DNA of 64,000 nucleotides from Thioploca ingrica (GTDB lineage: Bacteria; Pseudomonadota; Gammaproteobacteria; Beggiatoales; Beggiatoaceae). The position numbers were made by a program, and so were the translations under genes. Under the pieces are notes generated by a model. It was not told the origin of the DNA. It was given only the letters and a program-made list of their open reading frames with translations, and did no database searches. How positions within the stretch are numbered: position 1 is the first letter of the stretch; every line of letters starts with the position of its first letter. Positions 19,762 through 29,124 of the stretch are shown one piece after another. Location of the stretch: assembly GCA_000828835.1 (NCBI GenBank), contig AP014633.1:1550001-1614000 (forward strand), given 5' to 3'.

Positions 19762-20748
19762 ATGATTATCAAACAATCTCTTCTCAAAGTGGCTTTGAGC
19801 CTATCTGTGGGGATAAGCTTATTCAGTTTCACCCCCGAAATTTTGGCTGACCAAAGCCGGATACTCTATGCAGGTCAACATACTGAAGTAGGTGTAGTTG
19901 ATGTTCTGATAAACGGTGACACAACTACGGTTGATTACACCATCACTACACCGGGGTGGTGTCTTAACCTGACTCATTTGTATGTCGGTACAACCGAACC
20001 TAAAAAAATTGCGCCCGGACAATTTCCCTACGCTCATACCAATCTGGGTTGTACTCAATTCGATTCCTATGAAGTACCAACGAGTCAATGTGGGTATGTA
20101 GCGGCACATGCTGAAGTGACACAGTGGAGTGTGCCAATTGGTGGTGAAGTTACTTATAAAGTCTCTCATAGCTCTTCTACAAGAGAAGAGGGTCTTTTTG
20201 ATGGCGATATTCTGATCAATGGAGAATGGCAAAGACATCTATCCCGTTGTGTTGATTTAGACCATTCTATCGGCTCCAACAAAGAATATACTTGCACCTT
20301 ATATTCGTCATTAGATATGAACGCGCCAGTGGATAAACCGGCAAATCTTGATCTACTGAATTATATGTTGAATCATCAAGATGAGTACATGGCTGATCCT
20401 AATCTTGGTGGTCTTGGACTTGGTCCAGCTACCAAAAAGGATATTCTAGCAGCCGGTTGGACTCTAATCGAAAATTCCCCTATACCTAGTAATTTAAAAG
20501 GAAATCAACTGCGGGTTGATTATATTGTCAATCAGGCTTTGCTCTATGGAGAAGGATTTATCCCTGGTCCAGATGATATCATCGGTATAATTGTTTATTG
20601 CGGTACAAAAGTTCAAGTGACTTTGATGGAATTCATCCGTGGCGACATTGAACTCGGTAGTGAAACGGCTTGGGCGCAAGGTGATTTTCCTTTCCTTAAT
20701 AATAAAGGTAAACCCACTGGCTGGGGTACCTATTTCCAATGTCATTAA
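19762..20748 (+). CDS. Secreted protein of unknown function, cysteine-containing
   Basis: A 328-residue exported protein. A signal peptide (MIIKQSLLKVALSLSVGISLFSF, cleavage after ILA around residue 29) precedes a beta-rich region with six or more cysteines and the segment TTPGWCLNLTHLYVGTTEPKKIAPGQFPYAH. That segment recalls secreted beta-sandwich proteins in which a conserved cysteine precedes an LYVG-x-P strand. The second half (NYMLNHQDEYM...) looks like a separate helical region. No catalytic motif is evident. It stands alone between long intergenic regions and ends at a strong terminator. An extracellular or cell-envelope role is likely. Confidence 0.7.
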   Translation: MIIKQSLLKVALSLSVGISLFSFTPEILADQSRILYAGQHTEVGVVDVLINGDTTTVDYTITTPGWCLNLTHLYVGTTEPKKIAPGQFPYAHTNLGCTQFDSYEVPTSQCGYVAAHAEVTQWSVPIGGEVTYKVSHSSSTREEGLFDGDILINGEWQRHLSRCVDLDHSIGSNKEYTCTLYSSLDMNAPVDKPANLDLLNYMLNHQDEYMADPNLGGLGLGPATKKDILAAGWTLIENSPIPSNLKGNQLRVDYIVNQALLYGEGFIPGPDDIIGIIVYCGTKVQVTLMEFIRGDIELGSETAWAQGDFPFLNNKGKPTGWGTYFQCH

Positions 20749-21214
20749 TGAATCAAAGTGTAGATAATTCTTATTCCCTCCTCTCGTAAAACAATCAATC
20801 CCGGGTGCGTTATGCGGTTAACGCACCTTTTTCTAACCTGATCGACCGGTTAAATATTCACGTTATGCGTCGTTCCTATCTCCTCCTTTGACACACTGCC
20901 ATTAATTAAGTGAGTAGTTGGAGCGTAAGCTTGGCTGGCTCGAAAAAGCTAGCAAAGCCAAGATTCCACCGGTGATTACTTTGACGAAATATCGCTTAAC
21001 CTAATGGCGGTGAACCTATTGTCTAAATAGGCTCTGCATATGATATGCTTGATATTTTACTACGATGACCTTGACCATCTCGTGTGTTCATGTAAAGATT
21101 CTAACGGTATTGTTATCCGAAAATAAGTCTAACTCAGTGATCGTTGTGATGGTTATCTCTAACGGTAATCATATTAACTTAACATAACTAATTATGTATT
21201 AAAATTAATACGTC
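20749..21214. other. Intergenic region between the secreted-protein gene and lpoA
   Basis: About 466 bp with one clear terminator near its start (20804-20832) and no supportable ORF. The remainder should hold the lpoA promoter. No tRNA or riboswitch structure was recognised. Confidence 0.5.
20804..20832 (+). terminator. Rho-independent terminator after the secreted-protein gene
   Basis: GGTGCGTTA (20804-20812) pairs perfectly with TAACGCACC (20819-20827) around a 6-nt loop and is followed by TTTTT. It lies 56 bp after the stop at 20748. Confidence 0.85.
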
Positions 21215-23017
21215 ATGAGCATGAAAATTCATACATCAACTTATTTAATTATTTTATTTGCTTTATTGTTATCGAGTTGCGGTACTTGGTTACCTAAACA
21301 CAATGAGCCGACTACTTCTCAACTCGTTTCAGATCCGGCGGTGAAGGCCAAACAGTTGGAAATGCAAGGTTATTATCCAGAAGCTGCACACGAATATTTA
21401 CGAATTGCTGCGCAAATGCGCCCACCCACTCAACAGGGTTATCAATTATCGGCGATAAAAGCTTTGGTACAAGCGAATATGATTACTGAAGCGAAAGCGG
21501 AATTAGCACGCTTAGATATTAAGCAAAGTTATGGTCTGGAAATTCCTCTTGAATTAGTCCGTATTAAAATTGATCTAGCTGAACAACAAGTTGAGTCAGC
21601 TTCACAGCGATTAAAGGGTATTGATTCGAATACTTTACCTTTACCATTGCAATTAGAATATAAACAATTATATGCTCAAATTGAAATGGCAAAAGGGGAT
21701 ACTTTAGGGGCAGTGCATCAATGGATAGAAGTGGATAAATTGACCCAAGCTAACCCTAATTTGCTCAGGAAAAACCATCAACAATTATGGCGTACCTTGC
21801 TTTCTTATCCCTTAAATGATCTCAAACAGATCGAACAAAGCCCCGGTGATATTTTTTCGGGTTGGGTGGCGTTGTCATTATTGGTAAGTACCACACCACA
21901 AGGTTATTTACAAGCCGCGTTAGATAATTGGCAATTACGTTTTCCCAACCATCCTGCCAATCAGGATATTATACCGACTCTTCTGATACCACCGACTAAT
22001 CAAATATCAGCTCAACCCCAACCACTTAAACAAATCGCCTTATTATTACCTTTAAGTGGTAAATTTGGTGATTGGGCAGAAGCAATTAAAAATGGTTTTA
22101 TCACGGCAGCTGAAGCAGATAGTTTGGCAAATCGTCCGCAAATTAATATTCATGACGTGAATAGCGAAAACATTCTAGAATCTTACGATAAAGCAGTCAA
22201 AGCCGGTGCTGAGTTTGTCGTTGGGCCGCTAGAAAAGCAGGATTTAGAAATGCTGGCTGACAAGAAAAAGCCACAATTGCCGGTACCGACATTAGGCTTA
22301 AATCATCTAGAAACTCCGATTACAACAGGTAATCTCTATCAATTTAGTTTATCACCCGAAGATGAAGCACAAATCGTTGCTATTCGTGCAGCCAATGATG
22401 GACATCGGTCTGCACTGGTATTCGTTCCAGAAGGCGATTGGGGCAAACGCTTACTGACTGCGTTTCAAACTGAATGGGAAAAACGCGGTGGTAAAATCGT
22501 TAGAGAACAAAGTTATGGCAACCACTTTGAAGTGGCTGTTGGCCAATTGCGTCAAAATTTGAATCAAGGGGATATGTTATTTTTAGTCGCTTTCCCTCCG
22601 TTAGCACGGCAAATTCTCCCGTTATTAAACGCGGATTCGACGCAGCGCTTACCGATTTATAGCACTTCTCATCTCTATGCGGGAACACCTGATCAGGAAC
22701 GAGATAAAAACCTCAATGGCGTAAAATTTGTGGATATGCCTTGGATATTAGTACCGGATAGTAAAGCGCAACAGTTACATAGTCTCTTACAAACCGGTTG
22801 GCCTAGTGAAAAAATAGAAAAATTGAGCCGGTTGCATGCTTTAGGTGTAGATGCCTATGAATTGCTTTCCCGACTACGTTCCCTCGATTCACAAACCTCA
22901 TTTCAGTGGCCTGGACAAACCGGGCATTTATCTTTAAGTCAAGACGGTAAAATCCATCGTGATCAGCTGCAGTGGGCCCATTTTGTTGAAGGTGTACCGC
23001 AGTTATTAAATGAATAA
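21215..23017 (+). CDS. lpoA: Penicillin-binding protein activator LpoA
   Basis: A 600-residue outer-membrane lipoprotein with a lipobox LLLSSC near residue 22. The N-terminal half is TPR-like helical; the C-terminal half is a periplasmic-binding-protein fold (IALLLPLSGKFGDWAEAIKNGF...). This two-domain order is LpoA, which reaches through the peptidoglycan to stimulate PBP1A. yraN follows 18 bp downstream, the conserved gammaproteobacterial order; the usual upstream rsmI is absent. The ATG at 21221 is an alternative start. Confidence 0.92.
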   Translation: MSMKIHTSTYLIILFALLLSSCGTWLPKHNEPTTSQLVSDPAVKAKQLEMQGYYPEAAHEYLRIAAQMRPPTQQGYQLSAIKALVQANMITEAKAELARLDIKQSYGLEIPLELVRIKIDLAEQQVESASQRLKGIDSNTLPLPLQLEYKQLYAQIEMAKGDTLGAVHQWIEVDKLTQANPNLLRKNHQQLWRTLLSYPLNDLKQIEQSPGDIFSGWVALSLLVSTTPQGYLQAALDNWQLRFPNHPANQDIIPTLLIPPTNQISAQPQPLKQIALLLPLSGKFGDWAEAIKNGFITAAEADSLANRPQINIHDVNSENILESYDKAVKAGAEFVVGPLEKQDLEMLADKKKPQLPVPTLGLNHLETPITTGNLYQFSLSPEDEAQIVAIRAANDGHRSALVFVPEGDWGKRLLTAFQTEWEKRGGKIVREQSYGNHFEVAVGQLRQNLNQGDMLFLVAFPPLARQILPLLNADSTQRLPIYSTSHLYAGTPDQERDKNLNGVKFVDMPWILVPDSKAQQLHSLLQTGWPSEKIEKLSRLHALGVDAYELLSRLRSLDSQTSFQWPGQTGHLSLSQDGKIHRDQLQWAHFVEGVPQLLNE

Positions 23018-23035
23018 CTCATTAAGACCGGAATA

Positions 23036-23425
23036 ATGAGTCGTCATTATCAATTCAGTTCTCAAGCTGGGCAATGGGCAGAAAATTTTGCCCATGCCTA
23101 CCTTTGTCAACAGGGATTACAACCCATTGAACGTAATTATCGTTGCCGACAAGGCGAAATTGACCTCATCATGCAACAACAGGCTATTCTGGTCTTTATC
23201 GAAGTAAGATATCGACGGCATTCTTCTTATGGCGGTAGTTTAGAAAGTATTGATTACCATAAACAACAACGTATTTTAAGAACAGCGAACCATTACCTCT
23301 ATACTCATTCATGGGCTCAACAATATCCTTGTCGGTTTGATGTGGTGCTTATTCAAGGTCATTTAACTGCACCACAAATTTGTTGGCTAACCGATGCGTT
23401 TAGAAACGAAACTTTTAAGGACTGA
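23036..23425 (+). CDS. yraN: YraN / UPF0102 family nuclease-fold protein
   Basis: A 129-residue UPF0102 protein with a predicted restriction-endonuclease (PD-(D/E)XK) core: GxxAENFAHAYLCQQG, RNYRCRQGEIDLI and LVFIEVRYR supply E, D and ExR/K-like positions. The biochemical role is poorly defined; a link to recombination or DNA processing has been suggested for the family. It is cotranscribed with lpoA and its 3' end faces the convergent ABC ATPase gene 8 bp away. Confidence 0.9.
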   Translation: MSRHYQFSSQAGQWAENFAHAYLCQQGLQPIERNYRCRQGEIDLIMQQQAILVFIEVRYRRHSSYGGSLESIDYHKQQRILRTANHYLYTHSWAQQYPCRFDVVLIQGHLTAPQICWLTDAFRNETFKD

Positions 23426-23432
23426 TAAACTC

Positions 23433-24152
23433 TCATTCATGTTGCTCAATACAATTGAGATAAGCTTGTTCCAGATTGGGGGTGGCAAACAAACGACAAC
23501 ATTCTGCCGGCGTTCCTACAAATTTTAACCGGCCTTCATGTAAAATGGCCATGCGATCACATAAGGCTTCCACATCGGGTAACAGATGTGTGCTGAAAAA
23601 GAGTGTTTTTCCTATTCCTTTCAAGTTAACTAGGTAGTTTTTGAGATAAGCTCGTGCCTTGGGATCTAAGCCACTCATGGGTTCATCCCACACTAATAGA
23701 CTTTTGTTACTTAAAATACTCGCAATTAAACCCAGCTTCTGCGCCATGCCTTTAGAATAATCTTGTACGGGTTGATTGAGGGCAGTGACAGCAAAATCTA
23801 AAGTACAACAAATTTCATGAGCACGAGCGAGATTAAAAGTTTGGCCTTGTAACCGAGCGATATAGGTTAAGAAATTTTGGCCGGTCAAATAGTAGGGCGG
23901 AATAAAATGTTCGGGTAAAAAGGATAAATGGGTACGCGCATTATAAGTGGTATGGGGTACGCCAAATAAGTAAATATCACCTTGTTCGATTTCGCATAAA
24001 TCCAGTAAACTTTTAATTAAAGTGGTTTTACCAGCACCATTTACCCCCACCAAACCAAAAAATTCGCCTTGCTCAATTTGTAAATCAATATGGTCGAGGA
24101 TCCGATGAATTCGGTAATCTTTGCAAACATCTTTAAATTGAATAACAGTCAT
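23433..24152 (-). CDS. ABC transporter ATP-binding protein
   Basis: A 239-residue ABC ATPase of the CcmA/NatA-like class. Walker A is GVNGAGKTT, followed by the signature DYSKGMAQKLG, Walker B SLLVWDEPMSGLDP and the H-loop FFSTHLL. The degenerate signature (YSKGMAQK) is typical of ABC-2-type exporters. No permease gene is adjacent: upstream on this strand is a lysozyme-like gene. The substrate and partner are therefore unknown. Confidence 0.9.
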   Translation of the reverse strand: MTVIQFKDVCKDYRIHRILDHIDLQIEQGEFFGLVGVNGAGKTTLIKSLLDLCEIEQGDIYLFGVPHTTYNARTHLSFLPEHFIPPYYLTGQNFLTYIARLQGQTFNLARAHEICCTLDFAVTALNQPVQDYSKGMAQKLGLIASILSNKSLLVWDEPMSGLDPKARAYLKNYLVNLKGIGKTLFFSTHLLPDVEALCDRMAILHEGRLKFVGTPAECCRLFATPNLEQAYLNCIEQHE

Positions 24153-24239
24153 CAGTTATATCCTCAGATTCTCACTTTGACTTTAATGGCTTTAATCCTT
24201 AAACCCCATAATTGCCATTGAATAGTTAGATTTAAGACC

Positions 24240-24923
24240 CTATCGCCAACCATGTAGCTGAAACCAACCACTGCGATCTAAGACATCTCGTGAATAATCC
24301 TGACCAGTGGTGTTATAGTCAATATCTTGGCCAACCTCGATGGCTTGTAAAGTGGCAGTGGCTCCGCCGTTATAGGCCGCAATGACCGCCCGCAATAATT
24401 GTTCTTCAGTTAAGTTAATTCCACTACTTTGAAAAAATTGTCGCGCTTGCTCCAATACAGTACAGGCATACATGATATTTTCTCGTGGATTTTGCCAATT
24501 ACCGGTGCGAGCAAATTCATGCCAATCATAATCAATTTGCATCAAACCACGTCCGTAACCGGGACCATCCGGGGGTTCTGGTGTATATCGATCCCCACGC
24601 GGACGCCGCTGAGAAAAATCACCACGTCCATCTGGACCAGGTGGTCTGAGCGCTATTCCCCATTGAGATTCTCGTGAACCAATTCCACAGAGGACGGCTG
24701 GTTGCAATCGGTAACGACGCGCCGCATCTTCGATAACACCACGATATCGAGTAGCTTCTTGAAGTTGTTGCAGTAAAGTCGGGTGATTCCTATCAAAACT
24801 GGTTAGAAACCGCCCCGGTTCCGTTGGTTGAGTTCCTGGCTTAACAGTTGGGGTTGGTTGAGGAATACCAAATATTTTCCTAAACCAAGAGATTTCTTCA
24901 CCTCTTTTTCCTGGTCTATCCAT
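24240..24923 (-). CDS. Lysozyme / lytic transglycosylase-fold protein
   Basis: A 227-residue protein starting at ATG 24923, eight bases after GGAG; the longer start at 24959 is less likely. The core resembles goose-type lysozyme/SLT domains: LCGIGSRESQWG supplies the catalytic Glu, GRGLMQIDYDWHEFA the conserved GLMQ motif, and ENIMYACTVL...AAYNGG the C-terminal helices. A proline-rich stretch (PQPTPTVKPGTQPTEPG) precedes it and no signal peptide is seen. It may act on peptidoglycan after export by another route or on foreign cell walls. It is followed by the ABC ATPase and preceded by a MORN lipoprotein gene 65 bp away. Confidence 0.75.
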   Translation of the reverse strand: MDRPGKRGEEISWFRKIFGIPQPTPTVKPGTQPTEPGRFLTSFDRNHPTLLQQLQEATRYRGVIEDAARRYRLQPAVLCGIGSRESQWGIALRPPGPDGRGDFSQRRPRGDRYTPEPPDGPGYGRGLMQIDYDWHEFARTGNWQNPRENIMYACTVLEQARQFFQSSGINLTEEQLLRAVIAAYNGGATATLQAIEVGQDIDYNTTGQDYSRDVLDRSGWFQLHGWR

Positions 24924-24988
24924 ACAAAGTTCTCCATCGTTAGATAAGGACAACTGCAAGGGCTGCCCCTACGGACAATTGACATTAA

Positions 24989-25573
24989 TTAATTAACGAG
25001 TTCATTGTTTTGCCATAAACCGGCTTCTTCTTTACCATCCACATATTTCATCACTCCACGTCCGTTGGCTTGACCGGCTTTAAATTGTCCAATATAACGA
25101 TCACCATTAGACCAAATGTAAGTTCCTTGTCCATGAGCTAGTCCATTGCTAAATTCACCCTCATAAGTATCTATCCCGGTCGCTTTACCACGACCCTGCG
25201 CTTTACCATTCTGACAAGCACCCTGATAACGACCACGCAGGCGAAGATCAGCTACGTAACAGCCACTATGAGGAATCTGAGGAATACCTTTATCAAAGGA
25301 ACCGACAAAACGTTCACCATCAGCCCAAGTATAAGTTCCCTTACCCTGAGGTAATCCTTGAACAAATTCACCTTCATACTTGTCCTTACCGATTGCTAGA
25401 CCGGATCCATGCGCCTTACCATTTTGACAATCACCCTGATAATGACCTTGTAATTTAGGATCAGCCACTGAACAAGTTTGCTGAGGGGTTGTCGGGATAG
25501 TGGTGCAACTGACAACCCACAGTATAGTTATTATTATACCTAATCTATAGACAAGATTATTCTTTAATATCAT
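24989..25573 (-). CDS. MORN-repeat lipoprotein
   Basis: A 194-residue protein with a hydrophobic N-terminus ending in a lipobox-like VVSC (Cys about 23), then MORN repeats (YEGEFVQGLPQGKGTYTW, YEGEFSNGLAHGQGTYIW and others). The body is an internal duplication: two units of about 65 residues each begin with a C-x-x-x-DLxLxGxYQG-x-CQNGKA motif. MORN repeats typically bind lipids or proteins at membranes. It is probably anchored in the envelope and shares an operon with the lysozyme-like gene. The specific partner is unknown. Confidence 0.8.
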   Translation of the reverse strand: MILKNNLVYRLGIIITILWVVSCTTIPTTPQQTCSVADPKLQGHYQGDCQNGKAHGSGLAIGKDKYEGEFVQGLPQGKGTYTWADGERFVGSFDKGIPQIPHSGCYVADLRLRGRYQGACQNGKAQGRGKATGIDTYEGEFSNGLAHGQGTYIWSNGDRYIGQFKAGQANGRGVMKYVDGKEEAGLWQNNELVN

Positions 25574-25874
25574 ATTATGTACTCCTAATTTTTATTTTAT
25601 AAATCACTTTGTTTTAATTGCTGAGTTTAAAATTCTGGTTTAACCCCAATTTAATTTCTTAACCAACCCGTTGCTGCGGTAAATAATACTATAGATGATT
25701 TTTTAATTCGATAAGGTTATTAAGTCAAATGGTCTGGATGAGAACTTGATTTTAATCCGTCTCTTAACATTGAATTTAGGTGCATAAATTGCTTAGCTTA
25801 ACATCTTGATGAATAATCATATAAAATAAAATGTTGGTTTAAAAAAATTACCTGATTTATAAGATTTTTAGAGC
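25574..25874. other. AT-rich intergenic region between divergent genes
   Basis: About 300 bp between the MORN gene (-) and slt (+). No ORF or clear hairpin was seen; it must contain both promoters. The segment nearest slt is mostly A/T. Confidence 0.4.
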
Positions 25875-27884
25875 ATGAAATTGGTGTTTGACTGGGTTAT
25901 GAAAAGACAGTACTTACTATACAAGATAATTATTCTATCGTTAATTAGTTTTAATACCTTTGCTGAGGAGTTAACTGCACAACGTTGGCAATTTCAATAT
26001 GCTTATGAAGCATTTAAAAATAATAAGTTAGAAAAATTTCAATCATTATCAACTACCTTATCAGATTATCCACTTTATTACTATCTACAATATCTTGATA
26101 TCAGTTCCAAACTGTCACAACATTCCTCTTCATCAATAGTAACCTTTTTAAAACAATATGGTAATACTTACTTTGGCGAAGAATTGCGCCGTGATTGGTT
26201 AAAAAAATTAGCTCAAGAACAGAATTGGAGTACTTTTTTACAAAATTATACGCCGAATGAATCCACTACCTTGCAATGTTATTATGCGCAAGCCCGTTTA
26301 GCAATGGGACAGCAAATTGAGACCGCCCTTGAAGAAACTAAAAAATTGTGGTTAGTGGGTGATTCGCAACCGAGTACTTGCGATCTGGTTTTTGAGTATC
26401 TCTATCAAAGCAATCTGATGAATGATGCCTTAGTGTGGGAACGGATTGGGTTAGCAATGCAAAATAAGAAATGGTCACTCGCGATTACTTTGGCAAAACG
26501 GTTAAGTCCTAGCGAACAAGCTTGGTTTACTGTATGGCAAACGATGCATTATCAACCCGAGCAAACTTTAGCAACATTTAATTATCCCGATTTGCCTATC
26601 ACTCGAACGATTATTTTGCATGGTATTAATCGTTTGGCAACGAGTCAATTTGATCTCGCTTATAGCTATTGGGAAAAATTACAACGTGATTATGCCTTCT
26701 CCGTAACACAAATCGGCGAAATGCAGCGTGATTTAGCTTTAGCGAGCGTTAAACAACATCATCCCGATGCACTAAAATGGTTAGCCGCAATCAATAGACA
26801 GTTTCTCACGGAAGAAGCTAGTGAAACCCGTATTAACTTGGCTTTAAAGCAACAACATTGGCCGGCATTGCTGGATTTTATTACCGAAATGCCATTGGCA
26901 CAAAGGAATTTATTACAATGGCGTTATTGGTTAGGACGCGCCCTCGAACAAACCGGTCAGCAACCCCAAGCACAAAAGTTATTTATTGAACTCGCTAAAG
27001 AACGTGACTATTATGGGTTCCTAGCTGCAGATCGAATTGGAACTGAATATCAGATGAAAAATCAACCGATTCAATATACTCCAACTGATCAAGCCCATTT
27101 GCTGAAGAACCAAAGTATTCGCGCCGCCTATGAATTTTATCAACTGAGTCAATTAATTGCCGGAGAAGAATCCTGGCTTCTCAATGCACGCCGGGAATGG
27201 GATTATGGAATTAAACAACTGCTACCAGAGCAACAAGCCATTGCTGCAGCATTAGCCAATCGTTGGGGCTGGCACGACCGAGCGGTACTGACCTCCGCTA
27301 AAGCCGGTTACTATGATGATTTAGAAGTCCGGTTTCCATTAGCTTATCATCAGGACTTAACCACAGCAGCTAACCAGCAAAATGTTGATCTCGCCTGGGT
27401 CTACGGTATCGTTCGCCAAGAGAGTGCCTTTATGGCCAAAGCACGTTCTCATGCGGGTGCACTAGGATTAATGCAATTAATGCCGGCAACGGGTCGCACC
27501 ATAGCGAGACAGTTGGGTTTAAAATTAAAAAAGGTACAAGATATTTTAGCCATTGATACCAATGTGAGCTTAGGAACAAGTTATTTGCGCCAAATGCTAA
27601 ATCGGTTTGGTGGTAATTACATGCTCGCAACAGCAGCTTATAATGCTGGTCCCGGGCGTGCGGAACGTTGGGCTGGAGAAAATAGTTGTTTACCTCCCGA
27701 TATTTGGGTGGAAATGATTCCCTTTAATGAAACCCGTAAATATGTTCGGAATGTGTTATTTTATACGGTTGTGTTTGAATCCCGATTAGGGCAACGCCCA
27801 CATTCTTTACGTATTAGTCTATCCCCCTATAATAATTGCCCATTTCCTGAAGGTGAGTCAAATAAAGTAGCCAGAATGAAATAA
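25875..27884 (+). CDS. slt: Soluble lytic murein transglycosylase Slt
   Basis: A 669-residue Slt70-type enzyme. A signal peptide (about 1-30, ending NTFAEE), a long alpha-superhelical U/L region (about 40-450), then the catalytic domain with the essential Glu in VRQESAFMAKARSHAGALGLMQLMP (motif from about residue 513) and AAYNAGPGRAERW. It cleaves the MurNAc-GlcNAc bond in the periplasm, forming 1,6-anhydro products. The ATG at 25902 (MKRQYLLYKI) may be the real start. It is followed by htpX after about 60 bp. Confidence 0.93.
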   Translation: MKLVFDWVMKRQYLLYKIIILSLISFNTFAEELTAQRWQFQYAYEAFKNNKLEKFQSLSTTLSDYPLYYYLQYLDISSKLSQHSSSSIVTFLKQYGNTYFGEELRRDWLKKLAQEQNWSTFLQNYTPNESTTLQCYYAQARLAMGQQIETALEETKKLWLVGDSQPSTCDLVFEYLYQSNLMNDALVWERIGLAMQNKKWSLAITLAKRLSPSEQAWFTVWQTMHYQPEQTLATFNYPDLPITRTIILHGINRLATSQFDLAYSYWEKLQRDYAFSVTQIGEMQRDLALASVKQHHPDALKWLAAINRQFLTEEASETRINLALKQQHWPALLDFITEMPLAQRNLLQWRYWLGRALEQTGQQPQAQKLFIELAKERDYYGFLAADRIGTEYQMKNQPIQYTPTDQAHLLKNQSIRAAYEFYQLSQLIAGEESWLLNARREWDYGIKQLLPEQQAIAAALANRWGWHDRAVLTSAKAGYYDDLEVRFPLAYHQDLTTAANQQNVDLAWVYGIVRQESAFMAKARSHAGALGLMQLMPATGRTIARQLGLKLKKVQDILAIDTNVSLGTSYLRQMLNRFGGNYMLATAAYNAGPGRAERWAGENSCLPPDIWVEMIPFNETRKYVRNVLFYTVVFESRLGQRPHSLRISLSPYNNCPFPEGESNKVARMK

Positions 27885-27947
27885 AAAGTACTAAACTATT
27901 ACTTATTAAAAATAACTCGATTGGCTTGTTTGTTAGAGGTCAATAAT

Positions 27948-28808
27948 ATGAAGACAGTAATATTATTTCTTGCTACTAATTTAGCAGTCTTGGTATTATT
28001 AAGCATCATTTTGCAGATTCTCGGTATTAACCAACTGCATGGATTATTAATATTCGCCTTATTTATTGGAATGGGAGGTGCCTTTGTTTCTTTAGCGATA
28101 TCTAAATGGAGCGCGAAAATAGCAACGAAGGCACAAGTTATAACACAACCAAATCATCCGGTAGAAATCCGGTTAATAGATATGGTGCGACGTCAAGCTA
28201 ATGCGGCCGGAATTGGTATGCCAGAAGTCGCTATTTATGATGCGGTGGATATTAATGCTTTTGCCACTGGAATGAATCGCAATAATGCCTTGGTGGCTGT
28301 CAGTACTGGCTTATTGCAAGCGATGGAACCCGATGAACTGGAAGCCGTACTCGCTCATGAAATCAGTCACATTGCTAATGGTGATATGGTCACGATGGCC
28401 TTAATCCAAGGAGTGATTAATACTTTTGTGATAGTCTTGGCGAGAATCATTGGCCAATTGGTTGATCGGGTGCTCTTTAAAAATGAAGAGGGGCCCGGTC
28501 TCGGTTATTGGATGACAAGTCTAGTTGCAGAAGTTATACTGGGTTTATTAGCGAGCCTTATTGTGATGTGGTTTTCAAGACAACGAGAGTTTCGTGCTGA
28601 TGCCGGATCGGCTCAATTGGTTGGTGCTCAAAAAATGATTCGTGCTTTACAACGATTAAAATCGGCTCATGATGGACAACTTCCCGCTCAGTTATTTGCC
28701 TTTGGAATAAAGGGTAGTAAAGGTAGCAGCTTGATTCAATACTGGTTTATGAGTCATCCACCTTTAGATGAACGAATTGAAGCTTTGCTAAAAACGGTTG
28801 ATTCTTAG
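27948..28808 (+). CDS. htpX: Membrane protease HtpX (M48)
   Basis: A 286-residue zinc metalloprotease of the inner membrane. Two N-terminal helices, HEISHIANGDM with the HExxH zinc motif at about residue 139, two further helices, and the third ligand Glu in REFRADAGSA match HtpX. It degrades damaged membrane proteins alongside FtsH, often under envelope-stress control. The start is the ATG giving MKTVILFLATN; the longer frame from 27921 lacks support. Confidence 0.95.
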   Translation: MKTVILFLATNLAVLVLLSIILQILGINQLHGLLIFALFIGMGGAFVSLAISKWSAKIATKAQVITQPNHPVEIRLIDMVRRQANAAGIGMPEVAIYDAVDINAFATGMNRNNALVAVSTGLLQAMEPDELEAVLAHEISHIANGDMVTMALIQGVINTFVIVLARIIGQLVDRVLFKNEEGPGLGYWMTSLVAEVILGLLASLIVMWFSRQREFRADAGSAQLVGAQKMIRALQRLKSAHDGQLPAQLFAFGIKGSKGSSLIQYWFMSHPPLDERIEALLKTVDS

Positions 28809-29124
28809 TCATAAGTTATTTCAGCAAAGATTAACTTCTTTTGCAGAAATTGCTGTTCTCTTGTTGTTAAATTGAAACCATACGAGTAGGTCATATTATG
28901 ACCAATACTAGCGATTATTCGACTGTTTAACTTCATTAAAAAATTGTTTGTACTTTATTTGTTTTTACTTTATAAAGTAAAATACCGAGGGTATTGTATA
29001 ATTAATTTATTTTATATAGAGTTAAAAATAATTAGTTAAAGAATCTTAACCGAATACAATGCTAATCCCCACTTACTCAAAATGAGTTTAGAGTTATAAC
29101 ATAGAGTGGTGGCATGATATTAAT
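28809..29124. other. Intergenic region upstream of the polysaccharide-export pair
   Basis: About 316 bp, strongly AT-rich, with a small inverted repeat (TACTTT / ATAAAGTA, near 28967-28982). It probably holds the promoter for the wza/wzc-like pair. No ORF was supported. Confidence 0.4.
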
